Positions 1 through 10,188 of a stretch of DNA of 64,000 nucleotides are shown here, in pieces. Source of the DNA: Pelomyxa schiedti. Its lineage: Eukaryota; Evosea; Pelobiontida; Pelomyxidae. A program made the position numbers and the translations under genes. The stretch lies in assembly GCA_020536535.1 (NCBI GenBank), contig JAHLWZ010000225.1, forward strand, positions 20,798 through 84,797, written 5' to 3'. Position 1 is the stretch's first letter; the number at the start of each line of letters is the position of its first letter. The notes beneath the pieces were generated by a model. The model did not search any database. It had not been told where the DNA came from and worked only from the letters and a program-made list of their open reading frames with translations.

Positions 1-132
1 TATTATGAAGACCACGTGGAGTTTGGGAAAAAGCATTCGAAAGTTTTCCATCAAACAAGCCAGAGCATTTTCAGCAATACCAATGGCTGGTATGTGTCGG
101 GTGGCGAATCTGCACTGTGTGACATATATTAG
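1..132 (+). CDS. 3' end of an unidentified gene
   Basis: Frame 1 is open from the first base to a TAG at 130-132 and encodes about 43 residues rich in His, Ser and Asn (starts YYEDHVEFGKKHSKVF). Only the C-terminus is visible, so I cannot name the family. The composition is typical of coding sequence here, while the DNA after the stop is not. The N-terminal part lies outside the window. Confidence 0.4.
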   Translation, partial: YYEDHVEFGKKHSKVFHQTSQSIFSNTNGWYVSGGESALCDIY

Positions 133-673
133 AGATCACAGTTATGAACTTGGTGTATCTTTCAAATGTGCTTTCCTGTTGTGGTCCAGAGAAAAACACG
201 GGTTAATGACTATGCATCTTCAGGGTGCTTTTTCGAAAACGCAAGGAGTCAGAAATCACCCCAAGCATTATGCAATTATGCATGCTACCTTCAGTATTTT
301 TGTCTCATGATAGGGCAATGCGAAGATTTAGTTGACCCTTTGCACCCCGCACAATGTCCATGTACTTGACCATGCAGCAGAGCATGGGTGTGGGCCAACC
401 TCGCAAACCAGGCATCAGAATGCAGCTTCGATTCCCTGTCACAGAACTTACAGGTTGCACTCGATGTGCAAAGACTGAGGACCAAAAGGTCCTCATGCCT
501 GGTCAGTGCTGCCAGGCTGTGGCAGGTGCTCCCAAGGGCCAGCAGTGCCCTGGCCCCACTCTCAGTATCATAGGCGTTTCTGCTACTGCAGGCAAGAACT
601 ATTGCTTGGAATCGAAACGGAACCTTTTTTCTTTTTCTTTCCGTACCAACCCCAATTTTTTTCTCAGACAGCG
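133..673. other. Intergenic stretch, no supported gene
   Basis: About 540 bp between the stop of the truncated gene and the start of the ankyrin-like gene. Short ORFs exist on both strands but none has a recognisable motif or matching splice sites. A pyrimidine-rich run (about 626-663) lies just before the next ATG, as upstream of several other genes here. Confidence 0.5.
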
Positions 674-1915
674 ATGGACCCTCGTGTGCAGCGTGTGACG
701 TGGCTATCCAAGTTGCTGTGGGACACTGTTCTTCCAAACTTCCTTTCCACGATGACCCCGAAGTACGGCGCCGACACGCGGCCCGAGAGGCACGTGGACC
801 TCGAGGACTACCGCAACGGCTGGGGCCCCAGCCGCCGCAAGCGCAAGATGTCGCGCTTCCAGACCCGCAGCCGCCCCGCGTCCCGCGGCTTCCGCGAGTG
901 CCAGGACGTCGTCTCCCTCGGCGAGGCGCTGTTCCCCCTGCTCCCGCGGGCCTGCCGCCTCGCCCTGGGCCTGCGCTTCGGCCGCCCCCTCTGCGTCCTC
1001 GGCGTCTGCGCCGCGGCCGGCGCCGTCCGCTGCGCCGCGTGGCTCGCCCGCCGCCACCGCGTCGACGGCAGGGCCATGCTCACCAGCGACAACAACAACG
1101 TCCTGGCCCTCGCCTGCGGCGCCGGCCGGCTCGACTTTGCCCGCTGGCTGGCGCCCTACTTCTCCGGCTCCTACTACCTCGGCGCCGACCGGGGCGCCTA
1201 CATGCACCAGCTGTACGCCGAGGAGGCGTTTCTTTCGGCGTGCGCGGCGGGGCACCTGCAGGTCGCCGAGTTCCTGGTCGGCAGCATCGCGTACGCGCCC
1301 GAGGCGATGCGGTACACTGCCGCCAGGGCTGTGCACTTCGCGGCCATCAAGGGTTACCTCCCGGTGGTGCAGTGGCTGGTGCGCCGGTTCGACGTGGACT
1401 GGTACCGGCTCCACCAGGTCGGGAGGGACACCTTGCTGGACACTATTCAGGCCGGCCACATGGAGACCGCCAAGTGGCTGTTTGTCGAGGCGCGGGGCCC
1501 GCAAACGGGTACGCGGCTTCCGGCCGTTTGCCTCGCTCTGTGCAGCCACAGACACTGGGGGTTTCTTCAGTGGATATTCGACCAAGTGGTGAAGTCGCCG
1601 GGGCTTACACAGGCATCTCTCCAAGGGGCCCTGCATGGGGCTTCTGTGGCTGGTGACGTGGCCACGGCCAAGTGGGTCCTGGAAAAGCTCAAGAGCCCAA
1701 ACCTCCCGGCTTATTTGCAGCAGGAAGCAATGGTCGCCCTCGAGAAATCCAGTAACCTGGAGGTGATTTCTTTCCTTGCAGGTGCTTTCAACTTTGGGTA
1801 TGACGTGGCAAAGAGACTGGATCTGGCGCTCAAAATCGAAGCCAACTTTGGTGGTGGGGAGACGGAGGCAGAGGAATGGCTGATGGCTACGTTCACTGGT
1901 TCCCATAATTGCTGA
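674..1915 (+). CDS. Ankyrin-repeat-like protein, lineage-specific family
   Basis: Single-exon gene of 413 residues. I chose the ATG at 674 (MDPRVQRVTW) because it follows a T-rich leader; the frame is open further upstream. The N-terminus has the pattern LLWDTVLPNF, echoed in the gene at 27413-29448. From about residue 110 degenerate ankyrin-like helices repeat every 30-35 residues (LACGAGRLDFARWL, ACAAGHLQVAEFLV, AAIKGYLPVVQWLV, IQAGHMETAKWLF), which points to a protein-binding solenoid. Base composition is strongly uneven: roughly the first 800 bp are very GC-rich, the last 350 bp resemble the rest of the window. Long antisense and out-of-frame ORFs here are by-products of that GC bias. The partner is unknown; the fold assignment is fairly safe. 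Confidence 0.8.
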   Translation: MDPRVQRVTWLSKLLWDTVLPNFLSTMTPKYGADTRPERHVDLEDYRNGWGPSRRKRKMSRFQTRSRPASRGFRECQDVVSLGEALFPLLPRACRLALGLRFGRPLCVLGVCAAAGAVRCAAWLARRHRVDGRAMLTSDNNNVLALACGAGRLDFARWLAPYFSGSYYLGADRGAYMHQLYAEEAFLSACAAGHLQVAEFLVGSIAYAPEAMRYTAARAVHFAAIKGYLPVVQWLVRRFDVDWYRLHQVGRDTLLDTIQAGHMETAKWLFVEARGPQTGTRLPAVCLALCSHRHWGFLQWIFDQVVKSPGLTQASLQGALHGASVAGDVATAKWVLEKLKSPNLPAYLQQEAMVALEKSSNLEVISFLAGAFNFGYDVAKRLDLALKIEANFGGGETEAEEWLMATFTGSHNC

Positions 1916-2032
1916 CCGTTGGCCGCACTTTGGCCCATCCCCCGCGTACAAAACAAGAAGAGATGAAGCAACCCAAAGCCATTTCAAGTGGGGAAAACCA
2001 ACAACTAGATCTTTTGCATTTGAGATTATACA

Positions 2033-2552
2033 TTAGTGTGATGATGAGGGCCTGGGGGAATTGGTGTGAGTCACGCAGTTTTGGGAGTGGCAGAGGTCAA
2101 ATTGGGTGGACTTGACAATTGGGATGCCATCAATTTGCACGTGCACGGAATCCGCTGCGGCGTTGTATGACACTCTCAGGTGCTCGATGTAAGAGTCCAC
2201 GGTCTCTGGGTTGAGATGAGCGGGAACGTGGATGTGTGCCGGCATCGTCTTTAGCAGAGTGTGCAGCTGGGCTTTGAGGAACGTGGGATCAAAGGAGATA
2301 GCACCAGTACTCTGATTGTATTGATAAGGAAAAGGCCCGGTCCTGTCAATGTGCAACATGTGTAAACAGGAGATGTAGATCCGGGAACAAATACCATCCT
2401 ACGGACTCCGTGCCTTCACCCAGAACCAGAGCCTCCTTTGTATTTGGATTGAATGAGATCGTGATGTCCTCAGTAAGATGGAAGAACAAGATCTTCATCT
2501 CATCTCGCCCACTGTACTCCCCATCAGGCCCCCTCTGCGCTCGTTGTTCCAT
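2033..2552 (-). CDS. Small protein of unknown function, two exons
   Basis: Two minus-strand exons (2395-2552 and 2033-2342) join across a 52-bp GT-AG intron at 2343-2394 to give 155 residues. The splice completes a Trp codon and yields VGWTGPFPYQYNQSTG; unspliced, the frame stops soon after. The start MEQRAQRGPDGEY is the first ATG in the frame. There is no signal peptide or membrane segment. I do not recognise the family; the alternating charged and hydrophobic pattern suggests a small soluble domain. It converges on the ankyrin-like gene with about 115 bp between stops. Confidence 0.6.
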
Positions 2553-2784
2553 GAGCTAACACCGCTGTTGTACTTTTGAAGGGATGACGACGGCCGGGCT
2601 TGATTTTACTTCAACAAATGCACGCAAAGATCTCGTTCTGTCGCCACTTATAAAGGCAATGTGCAGGGAACTGCCGTATCTTTGTTCAGTTGCTATTTTT
2701 GTCCCTGGATATTTGATACTAATAAAAGACCCTAAAACGATTCAAACAACAAACAAAATCAAAGAGAAAAAAAATCAAGGGGAG

Positions 2785-3523
2785 ATGAGCAAGTGCCCAA
2801 CGTAAGTCCCATAAAGTCGTCGTCGTTCGTGTCGTAGTAAAACATTTATGCAGGTGCGGGAAGACTGTGTACTTTGCGGAGCGATTTTCCGCCCTCGGAA
2901 AGTGCGTTGACACGAAAAAACTCTTGTATACACAACCGTTTAACTTTTTTAATTTGCAGAGATTACCACAAACTTTGCTTCAAGTGTGTGTCATGCAAGA
3001 AGCAGTTGGAGTTGGGCAAATTTAGCGAGCGCGACGGTCAGTTGTTCTGCAAAATGTGGTAAGTACACCTCAACTACTTAATGAAGATAAATTTCCTCAG
3101 TTCTCACTTTATCAAGCTATAACTCCCGATTCCAAGATAAGGGGTTAGTACACCGCTTTATTCTTTTTAGGCAAACCTAATCCCAACTGGGTTATCCCAT
3201 TCCTAAAAAAAGCTATGGTTTTGGTGGATCAGGAGGAACACTCAGTTCCTATACTCCAGGGACGGCAACAGTGACCGTCGAAATGCATAGTAGCCCCGAC
3301 GTAAACAGGCCCTCTGCTATTAAAACAACCACGTCATCCGCTCCCCCGCCTCCCCCAAGGTCTTTCCTACAATTCTATTGTTTGGTCTCCACTTATTAGT
3401 TAACACAGGACCACTACCTCGTCGACCCCAGCTTCAAGCGGCAGTGGGCCGAATTTCTGCCCGCAGTGTGGTGCAAAGTGTGCAGGAGCAAGGTTCTGCC
3501 CAGGTTGTGGTCAGAAATTATAA
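2785..3523 (+). CDS. LIM-domain protein with C-terminal zinc ribbon
   Basis: Five exons (2785-2801, 2854-2901, 2960-3058, 3213-3359, 3409-3523) give 141 residues. Residues about 1-55 form one LIM domain: a CPTC pair, then HKLCFKCVSC, then LFCKMC, so all eight zinc ligands are present; the last Cys codon is rebuilt by splicing at 3058/3213. It is followed by YGFGGSGGTL, the glycine-rich motif that follows LIM in CRP/CRIP proteins. A Ser/Thr/Pro linker with a proline run leads to a C-terminal four-cysteine zinc ribbon (FCPQCGAKCAGARFCPGCGQ). LIM domains of this class bind actin-associated or nuclear partners, and the ribbon may add a second contact. Both modules are clear; the cellular role is inferred only from family. 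Confidence 0.88.
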
Positions 3524-3641
3524 TCTTAATCCGATGCCACATTATCCTCGCCACATGAAATAAGAGAAATTGCAATTTCTAGTCACACGGAAGTCTTGTT
3601 ATTTATTTTTCCAAAATTTGGGAAAGTACAAACAGTAGAGC

Positions 3642-5630
3642 TCATAATACTGGTTGTTTGTGGGGAAGGACTGTGTCCAGGTTGGCCACATTGAAAGCCA
3701 TCACAGCAACTGCCACAGAACAAGTAGTGAAGTACTCATAGGAAAGTTTGTCAGGAGTGTCAGCATAACTGTGGTGTAGGTCCCAGTACTCAGAATATGG
3801 GTCATAGTACCCCTGGGTAACAACGGCCATGGCGGGAACACCCTGCTGTTCTAGGGCTTGTGTGTCTGTTTATAAACATAAGTTTTCAATAGTTACTTCC
3901 TTCACTGATTGTTTGTGGTTTTTGGGTTTGCTATTATTTACTAGTTTTTTTCAACTAACCTAAGCAGCCACCCCCAGGTACGAGGGTGATGTTTATTCCG
4001 TAATCTGCCAGAATCTTCATTGTGGGAGCGAGCATGTCAAAGGCCTCCTGTGGTCCACTAAATCGGAAGTAGTCCAGAGGTAACATCCCATGATCCATTT
4101 CCAGAGCCAATGAGGTGTTTCCCAGCTCGCCGGCGTGAGTTACGGCGTAGGACTGGCCCCCCTGGCCTCCAAACTCCTCACAGGTCCACATCACAAGCCG
4201 TATAGTACGCCTAGCTCTAATTCCTGCAAGGTGCATGCTGCGTACTACTTGCCATGCAGCTGCAATAGCTGCGGCGTCGTCATGGGCTCCAGACATCCAC
4301 CTGGGGGCAAGGGTTATTCGGATTGTGATGAGAGGTGTTTTACGAGTCTAGGTGCCCACTGATTATCACTACTTCATTGGGGAATTCAGTGCCTGGGATG
4401 TCGAGAATTGTGTTATGGGAAATGGTGGTTCCACTCATGCTACAGTTGAGAACAAGCTTCAGTCGCGGAACCTGGTTAATGAAGCGTAGACCTATTAGTA
4501 ACATAAACTATTCACCCAAAGAAAGTGGGTACATACCTGCCCTCTCAGTTGCATTCTATGAAGCATACTTGCATCCTCAACTAATTCATTTGTTTCAGTA
4601 ATAGACTAGAGGTACTTAGAAAGACCTGTTATTGATCCTGCAGGAATTGATGTTGTTGTAGAAGAGCCTGTATGCAGGGTATACAGGGATGCAGGAGCAA
4701 GTGACATTGTGAGAGAAGCAATTCTAAACCAAAGCAAGGTGAAAATTTAATTTCAGAGTACCTGCCGCGCACCCTCCAACAGCTGCAGCCCGTACGGCAC
4801 CTTCGATTCTATAAAGTGCATTGTAGCTTACATAGGGTACATCATAAACAATAACTGAAGAGATTCAGATCAGAAGTAGAGGGCAAACTGGGACCTACTC
4901 TTTCCCGCAGCCTCACTGCTTCTATTTTGCAGTTCCTCAAAATTGGACACAACCAGAGCCTCAGCTTCAATCCCCGCAGGATCTTGCCAACGTTGATGGA
5001 TTTGTAACAATGCAAGGAAAAAACCTGTGCCAATTGAGAGCCCCAGAGCCGTCACTGCAAGACTCCTTGGCATTCCAGGGGATAAAAGCCGAAGGGAATC
5101 ACCACTTGGGTTGTGGTACCAATTGGGTACTGTAACATTTTCGGTATATCCCGTCATTCCTTCCTTTTTCATTTCGCTCAAGCACCATTCCACAGCCGCT
5201 GTTTTTGTTGTTTGAAGTTGATTTGCTATTGTAAGTTGCATCCGCAAATAAAGCATTGATAATTCAAAGAGAGTAAGCTTTAGAGCCAGGTGAGAGAAAG
5301 GGCAACACCATCCATATTCGAGCTGCTGCATACCCTTGCTGGGTATAAGTCACACAATTCACAAAGTCTGGAAAATTGTACCTATGCGGAAAAAGTATAA
5401 GCCAAAGAAAAAAATTACAGAACAGAAACGCCAGTAGACAAACTTACATTGTCAGACAGAATTGAATTGACGAGGATATCCAATTGCGTCATCTCGGAGT
5501 CACTTTGGGCTCCTCCACTCCCTCCCACAAGTGAGGCAATGATGCCCAGTCCGCATAGAACCACAAGCCCGAGAAGGACCCCCACCGCCATCACAGTACT
5601 GCCAGGCCCCGCAAACGACTTGTGGGGCAT
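3642..5630 (-). CDS. CPQ: Carboxypeptidase Q-like M28 metallopeptidase
   Basis: Multi-exon minus-strand gene whose exons align in order with carboxypeptidase Q (plasma glutamate carboxypeptidase), a zinc peptidase that releases residues from dipeptides and small peptides in lysosomes or outside the cell. Visible landmarks are EWCLSEMKKEGM, VYDVPYVSYNALYR, the metal site VVIISGHLDSW then SGAHDD (joined by the intron near 4297-4345), the catalytic-Glu segment VMWTCEEFGGQGGQ, and the C-terminal His ligand segment YWDLHHSYADTPDKL. The N-terminus (5630) has a hydrophobic stretch of about 25 residues after a short head, so it may be membrane-anchored, where animal CPQ has a signal peptide. The loop between the two metal-binding motifs is slightly shorter than in animal CPQ. 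Some small middle exons are not fixed to the base. Confidence 0.87.
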
Positions 5631-6173
5631 TTAACAAAGGCATTTCTTTTTCACCCGGAGCTTTTCTTTCCATTCTCTAGGATTGGACAAAGACCAAATG
5701 GGCCCACCCAAAGGGAAGTGTGTGTTCGCGTATTGTCACCTGCGGTCACGTTTGGCAGTGCATGATTTGGGGAGAAAGCGGAACTCCCGAAAGTGCCCCT
5801 TGGACGTTCGTCAACCCATCATTCCGGATATTGTGCACGAAAACAGCAGTTGTTGTTACAGAGGTCTTTTTTGCGAAGTTGATGTACTTTCGTAACAACC
5901 CTGATATTAACCGGCCTCTGAGTCTTTCTCACTGACAACACGTAAACCCCCGTTGTTGTAGCGCTGAACTCTTTGTGCGTACAAAAGTGACACAAGTTCC
6001 CTGCACATCTTGTCACCCTTTTGTTTCATTTTTTAAAATAAAATTTGTGTTGAGGGCAGGAGGAGATGCGTAACGGTGACAACACACGCGTGTTTTACTT
6101 TATTCGGTAGTTCTTAACACAACATAAGAAATTATTGTCGTTTGTAGCCTTGTGATACTGCTAGTATAAATCA
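5631..6173. other. Intergenic stretch between divergent genes
   Basis: About 540 bp between the carboxypeptidase start (minus) and the elongase start (plus), so it probably holds both promoters. A broken RING-like trace lies at 5700-5835 (see findings). No intact gene is supported. Confidence 0.45.
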
Positions 6174-7259
6174 ATGTCGTCAACTCTTTTGGAAAGGATC
6201 TTAAGCACACGAGGTTCGATTTTTCTCTCTTTTCACTTGTTGTTTTTTTACGAGGCCGTTAGACAAAAGAGTCGAGAACTGGCCACTTAATGGTACTCCT
6301 ACTATCAGTGTAGCTGTTGTATTTGCATATGCTGCTATTTTGTGGTATTACACGAGCAAAAAGAAGCCGAGCAAAGCCGAGGGCAAACCAAATGCACAAC
6401 CGTACTTACGCTTTGCTACTTTGCTGTATGACATTCTTGTGGCTGGCTTGAATTTGTACATTGGCATGGGCATTCTCCGAGAAGTGACTAAGCTGGAGTA
6501 CTCATGGGTACCCAGGAGAATGACTTCGTTTCTTTTTAAATGTACAAATAGGTGTGCAACGATTTTGAATACTCCGAGAGGACACTGGCTCTATCTGGTT
6601 ATCTGTGGTGGTTTTTTGTATCGAAACACTTTGAACTACTGGATACCGTAATCTTTTTTTTCTTTTTATGTTAGTAAGTAAGACCACTCCAACCTTCATA
6701 CAGATCATCATGCTCGTAAAAAACAACCTTGATCAAGTGACAGTTCTACATGTTTATCACCACTTAACAATGCCACTCTTATGGTGGATTGGGGTACCTT
6801 CTTTTCTTGAGGGAAAAATCATTAATCTCTTTCCTCCAGTCGAATTGGGTGGCTTTAGGGGATGCCTACTGGTCCGCGCTAGTGAACTCCTTTGTTCACG
6901 TGATCATGTACAGTTACTATGCCCTCGCCGCCGTTGGGTTCAGACCGTCATGGAAGAGAGCACTTACCAGTATACAGGTCTTTATCACCCTTTTTTTTTG
7001 TGGTAATAAACTTATACTTAAACACAGATGACACAGTTTGTCTTGAATATAATACATTCAGTGACGGCACTAGTCCGCGGTTGTGGGTGTGTTCCCTATC
7101 TCCAACTTTCAGCCCTCTTACTCCTTCCCTAGATACATACCATGGATGCACTGGGGCATGGTCGTTTACATGCTGTCACTTCTTTTCTTCTTCGGCCAAT
7201 TTTACCTCCATGCCTACAACCCCTCCCACAAAAAGTCCACGCGACCACACGACTCATAA
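6174..7259 (+). CDS. ELO-family very-long-chain fatty acid elongase
   Basis: Seven exons (6174-6213, 6263-6507, 6552-6647, 6704-6793, 6840-6977, 7028-7086, 7133-7259) give 264 residues, normal for ELO/ELOVL 3-ketoacyl-CoA synthases. These ER membrane enzymes condense malonyl-CoA with acyl-CoA. Diagnostic motifs are present: WWFFVSKHFELLDT, the KNNLDQVTVLH segment running into the histidine box HVYHH, NSFVHVIMYSYYAL and LTSIQMTQFV. Several hydrophobic membrane segments are evident. The first intron uses the acceptor at 6261-6262; the nearer AG at 6253-6254 would shift the frame. The C-terminus is Lys/Arg/His-rich (KKSTRPHDS), not a classic di-lysine signal. Substrate chain length cannot be read from sequence. 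Confidence 0.93.
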
Positions 7260-7363
7260 CACCACAGAGCCACCAACCTTTTTTGCCACTTGAATTTTGA
7301 AGCAACCTTTTTTTTCTCAAATCTCTATCGAAAAAACCGTTCAAACGGCACCACGACGTTTCG

Positions 7364-9815
7364 ATGTCACGGAAGGCGTCGTCAGACCCAGCGTTGGAGG
7401 TTTCACCTGAATTGCAGATGATACTAATTCGACAACAATTGGCTGTGCGTGCCAGAGCTAATTGATTGACTACTATTGAATTGAAAAACGCCTTTGACAG
7501 TGGGAGGAATTGCCATTGTAGTGATTAAAATACTTAGGGTTGGCTTGTGAAAAAAGGTGGGGCTGGGATTGTGAAACTGCAGAGGAGATACTTCTATATT
7601 GCTAATAGGTTTTTCTGGTCCTATGCACTTTCCCCTAATGGTTTGGTGTCACTCCTTGATTCCAATAGCTAACCTCTTGATAAGAGGTGAAGCCAAAAGG
7701 TGATATTGACCTTAGAACAGTCAACAAAGTGGAACTTCTACCTGTAATTCTCCCTAAAGCACCATTTCCTTGTTTTAACTCAGCTTCCCAAGTTAGTTGA
7801 TGAACTTAGCTTTATTGTTGTGAGTGATGCTAGACCTAAGCCCTATATTCTCAAAGCAGCAACAGGGTCTGAAGCGAAACTCTGGTATCTTTAGCAGGTG
7901 TTTTTCACTTTCTTCCCTTTTTAAAAAGGGTCACCTGTATTCTTGAAACCGTGGAAAAACTGAAAATTCGTGTGAGTTTTGTTTGCTCTGCCTTTATCCT
8001 GAATTCGAAATAGGAAAATGACTCCGTTGCCAGGTATATCGTTGTTAAATTACTTGACCTCATTCTTTCCTGTTTGATAACACACTTCATACCCAAGTAT
8101 GCAGTCAATATGTTGATTTCTTGATTTAAGAAAAGGAAAATTAAGGTTCCTTAGACATTCTGAGCTTGAATGATCTGACTGGTGGTTCCCTTAAGTTCAT
8201 TACCGCAGTATCCCCTTCAACATCAACAGAAACAATTCCACTCCCAACCCAAAAAACGTGGGTTGCTCCTGTGCGGTCCAAATCGCACCAGAGGATTGCT
8301 TATTTCAGCACCAGCAATAGACGACTTGTTTCAACAGAGGATGACACACAATCTGCACGTCTTGAGGACCCATCAACATTATTTCCTCATGACTACATAG
8401 CTCCTTCCTTTCCCGCTGCTGTAGTAGCAGCAGGTATCACTCTTCTCCATTCATTCAAAACACAATTTTATTAGGTATTCCAAGTGCGGAGGCTGTAGCA
8501 GAGGTATGTCTAGAACGCGCACAGTCCTGTCCAAGACCCAATGGCATGACAATAGAAGAAGGTTTTTTCCCAGTGCCACCTCCTAGTCTATTTTTACACC
8601 AACAATTTCCCAATCAAGCTGCTGCCATACTGCTCTACACATTTGATTTTGGGTCAACGTCGAAAGTGGAGAATCCTTATGCATTGGTTAACACAGCACT
8701 TGTCACACGGAATATCTTAAAAATGCGGAATGTACGAGACTTCTTGTGGTTGTTGCTCTCGGCTTTACGAAGGCTGGAGAGGGTTCAGTATCCTCTGCTC
8801 TACCGAGGCATCACGAAACGAGTTGATGTGAACAAGTACCACCGCTCCTCAACAGTGATATGGCACACTTTCTGCTCCACCACAACTGACATGCAAGTGA
8901 CTCAAGGTTTCCTTACTGACAAGGTCACCAAGGAGACATCCGGAACTTTGTTTGTTGTCCGCGATGCATGGGGATATAACATACAGAAGTACAGCTTCAT
9001 GCCTGGTGAACAAGGTGGAAAGTGTTGAACTTCATTCCCCTTCCGTCTAATCTAATTCAAAAAGAAATAATTCTCGAGCCCGAGTTAGAATTCCAGGTCT
9101 CCGGTGTGCTTAATTTGCCATTAGTAGTTGTAGAACTTTCCATGACACCGAATTCACCCCTCATGCTCCAAAAAGAAATAAGTACGCCTTATATATTCCT
9201 GGTTATTCCACTCCAATTGACACATATTCTTCCAGATAAGTTCCGAAGCACAGCCGCAATAGAAAATATCATTACCGTAGAACACAAAGAACCAGAAACC
9301 CAAGCTCCCCTTTGTGAGACAACGATTGCCACCCGGTTTATAACACCGGAATCCACTCCGGAACCCACCAAACCACCAGATTCTCCCTTTGCGTCACGCA
9401 CATTTCCTCTTACCACTGAACCATCATCGATTTCACAATCACCATCAACCACAACAACTACCCCTCCTCCCTCCCATAATAGTTCTGGCACAGCGGAGCC
9501 ACCGTCACTACCACCTGCGCCATCAACACCCACAAATCACGGTGACGTCATAACCTGCCTTGTTCAGCATGACAACCGCAAGTACCGGCTTAAGGTACCA
9601 AGGCCTACTTGTGTGGCTGAGGTGAACACACAGGCACTCAAAGTTGCTGGAATTACTGATACTGCAAAGATTGTTGAGGTTTTTGAGCAGACTCTCAATG
9701 AATGGGTGGTTCTTGATGGTATGTGCGAAATATCCTATACTTCATTCTCAATTCCCAAATAGATATGGACCTGGTTCTTTCAAACAATGTTACTAAACTG
9801 CGAATTGTCGATTGA
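7364..9815 (+). CDS. PH-domain mono-ADP-ribosyltransferase
   Basis: Ten exons (7364-7444, 7538-7640, 7685-7743, 7784-7884, 7929-7971, 8014-8033, 8165-8433, 8475-9014, 9065-9718, 9763-9815) sum to exactly 641 codons. Residues about 28-135 form a PH domain (GWLVKKGG, LQRRYFYIAN, GDIDLRTV, final helix with SEAKLW). After a Ser/Thr linker comes an arginine-type ART catalytic domain: Arg in LYRGI, the STT motif in WHTFCSTTTDM, and the Glu-x-Glu turn (GEQEIILEP, across the intron at 9015-9064). These are the R-S-ExE residues that bind NAD and act in catalysis. A Pro/Ser/Thr-rich spacer precedes a C-terminal domain of about 75 residues that looks like a ubiquitin-like fold of the CIDE-N or PB1 type (low certainty). 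No signal peptide is seen, so a cytosolic, membrane-recruited enzyme is inferred. Confidence 0.82.
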
Positions 9816-10188
9816 TCAATACTCACGGACGAGGCAGATGTGACTGATCCAGTTGTATCTCTGGACTCGGTACAACTGGCCGTTCTTTCCACAAGTTGTC
9901 TGCTGTGAGAAGAAAGTCTTTTGTTGGACATTTTGGTGTTATTTTAAAAAAGAAAAGAGGAAAATAAATGATAGAACTCCGGCTACCAGTTAATGTCTGC
10001 AGCAATATGCTGTGGTCTCTGTACCCCCAGAAGGCCGCACCATTACACCCCCCTCAGGCAGTGGATAATCCCCAACAAATTGGTTGTTCAATTTCCAAAC
10101 AGTTACATCAATACTATTGGAGGTGTTTGGAAAGAATGGTTTCAAACATTTTCTTCCCGAAATGAGTGGTTTTGTGGTGGTAAATGTA
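9816..10188. other. Gap with possible small minus-strand exons
   Basis: Minus-strand segments at about 9992-10124 and 9823-9930 read like coding sequence (GDYPLPEGGVMVRPSGG; SPEIQLDQSHLPRP before a TGA near 9823), but no start codon or consistent splice set links them. They might be a small unrecognised gene or noise. The plus-strand ORFs here have no motif. Confidence 0.25.

Noticed and set aside
704-1987. Long minus-strand ORF of 427 codons
   Set aside because: It lies wholly antisense to the ankyrin-like gene in GC-rich DNA where stop codons are rare; its translation is Ala/Gly/Glu/Arg low-complexity without motifs.
9015-9064. Frameshift in the ART domain
   Set aside because: The apparent break is a normal 50-bp GT-AG intron inside the ExE turn; splicing keeps both glutamates.
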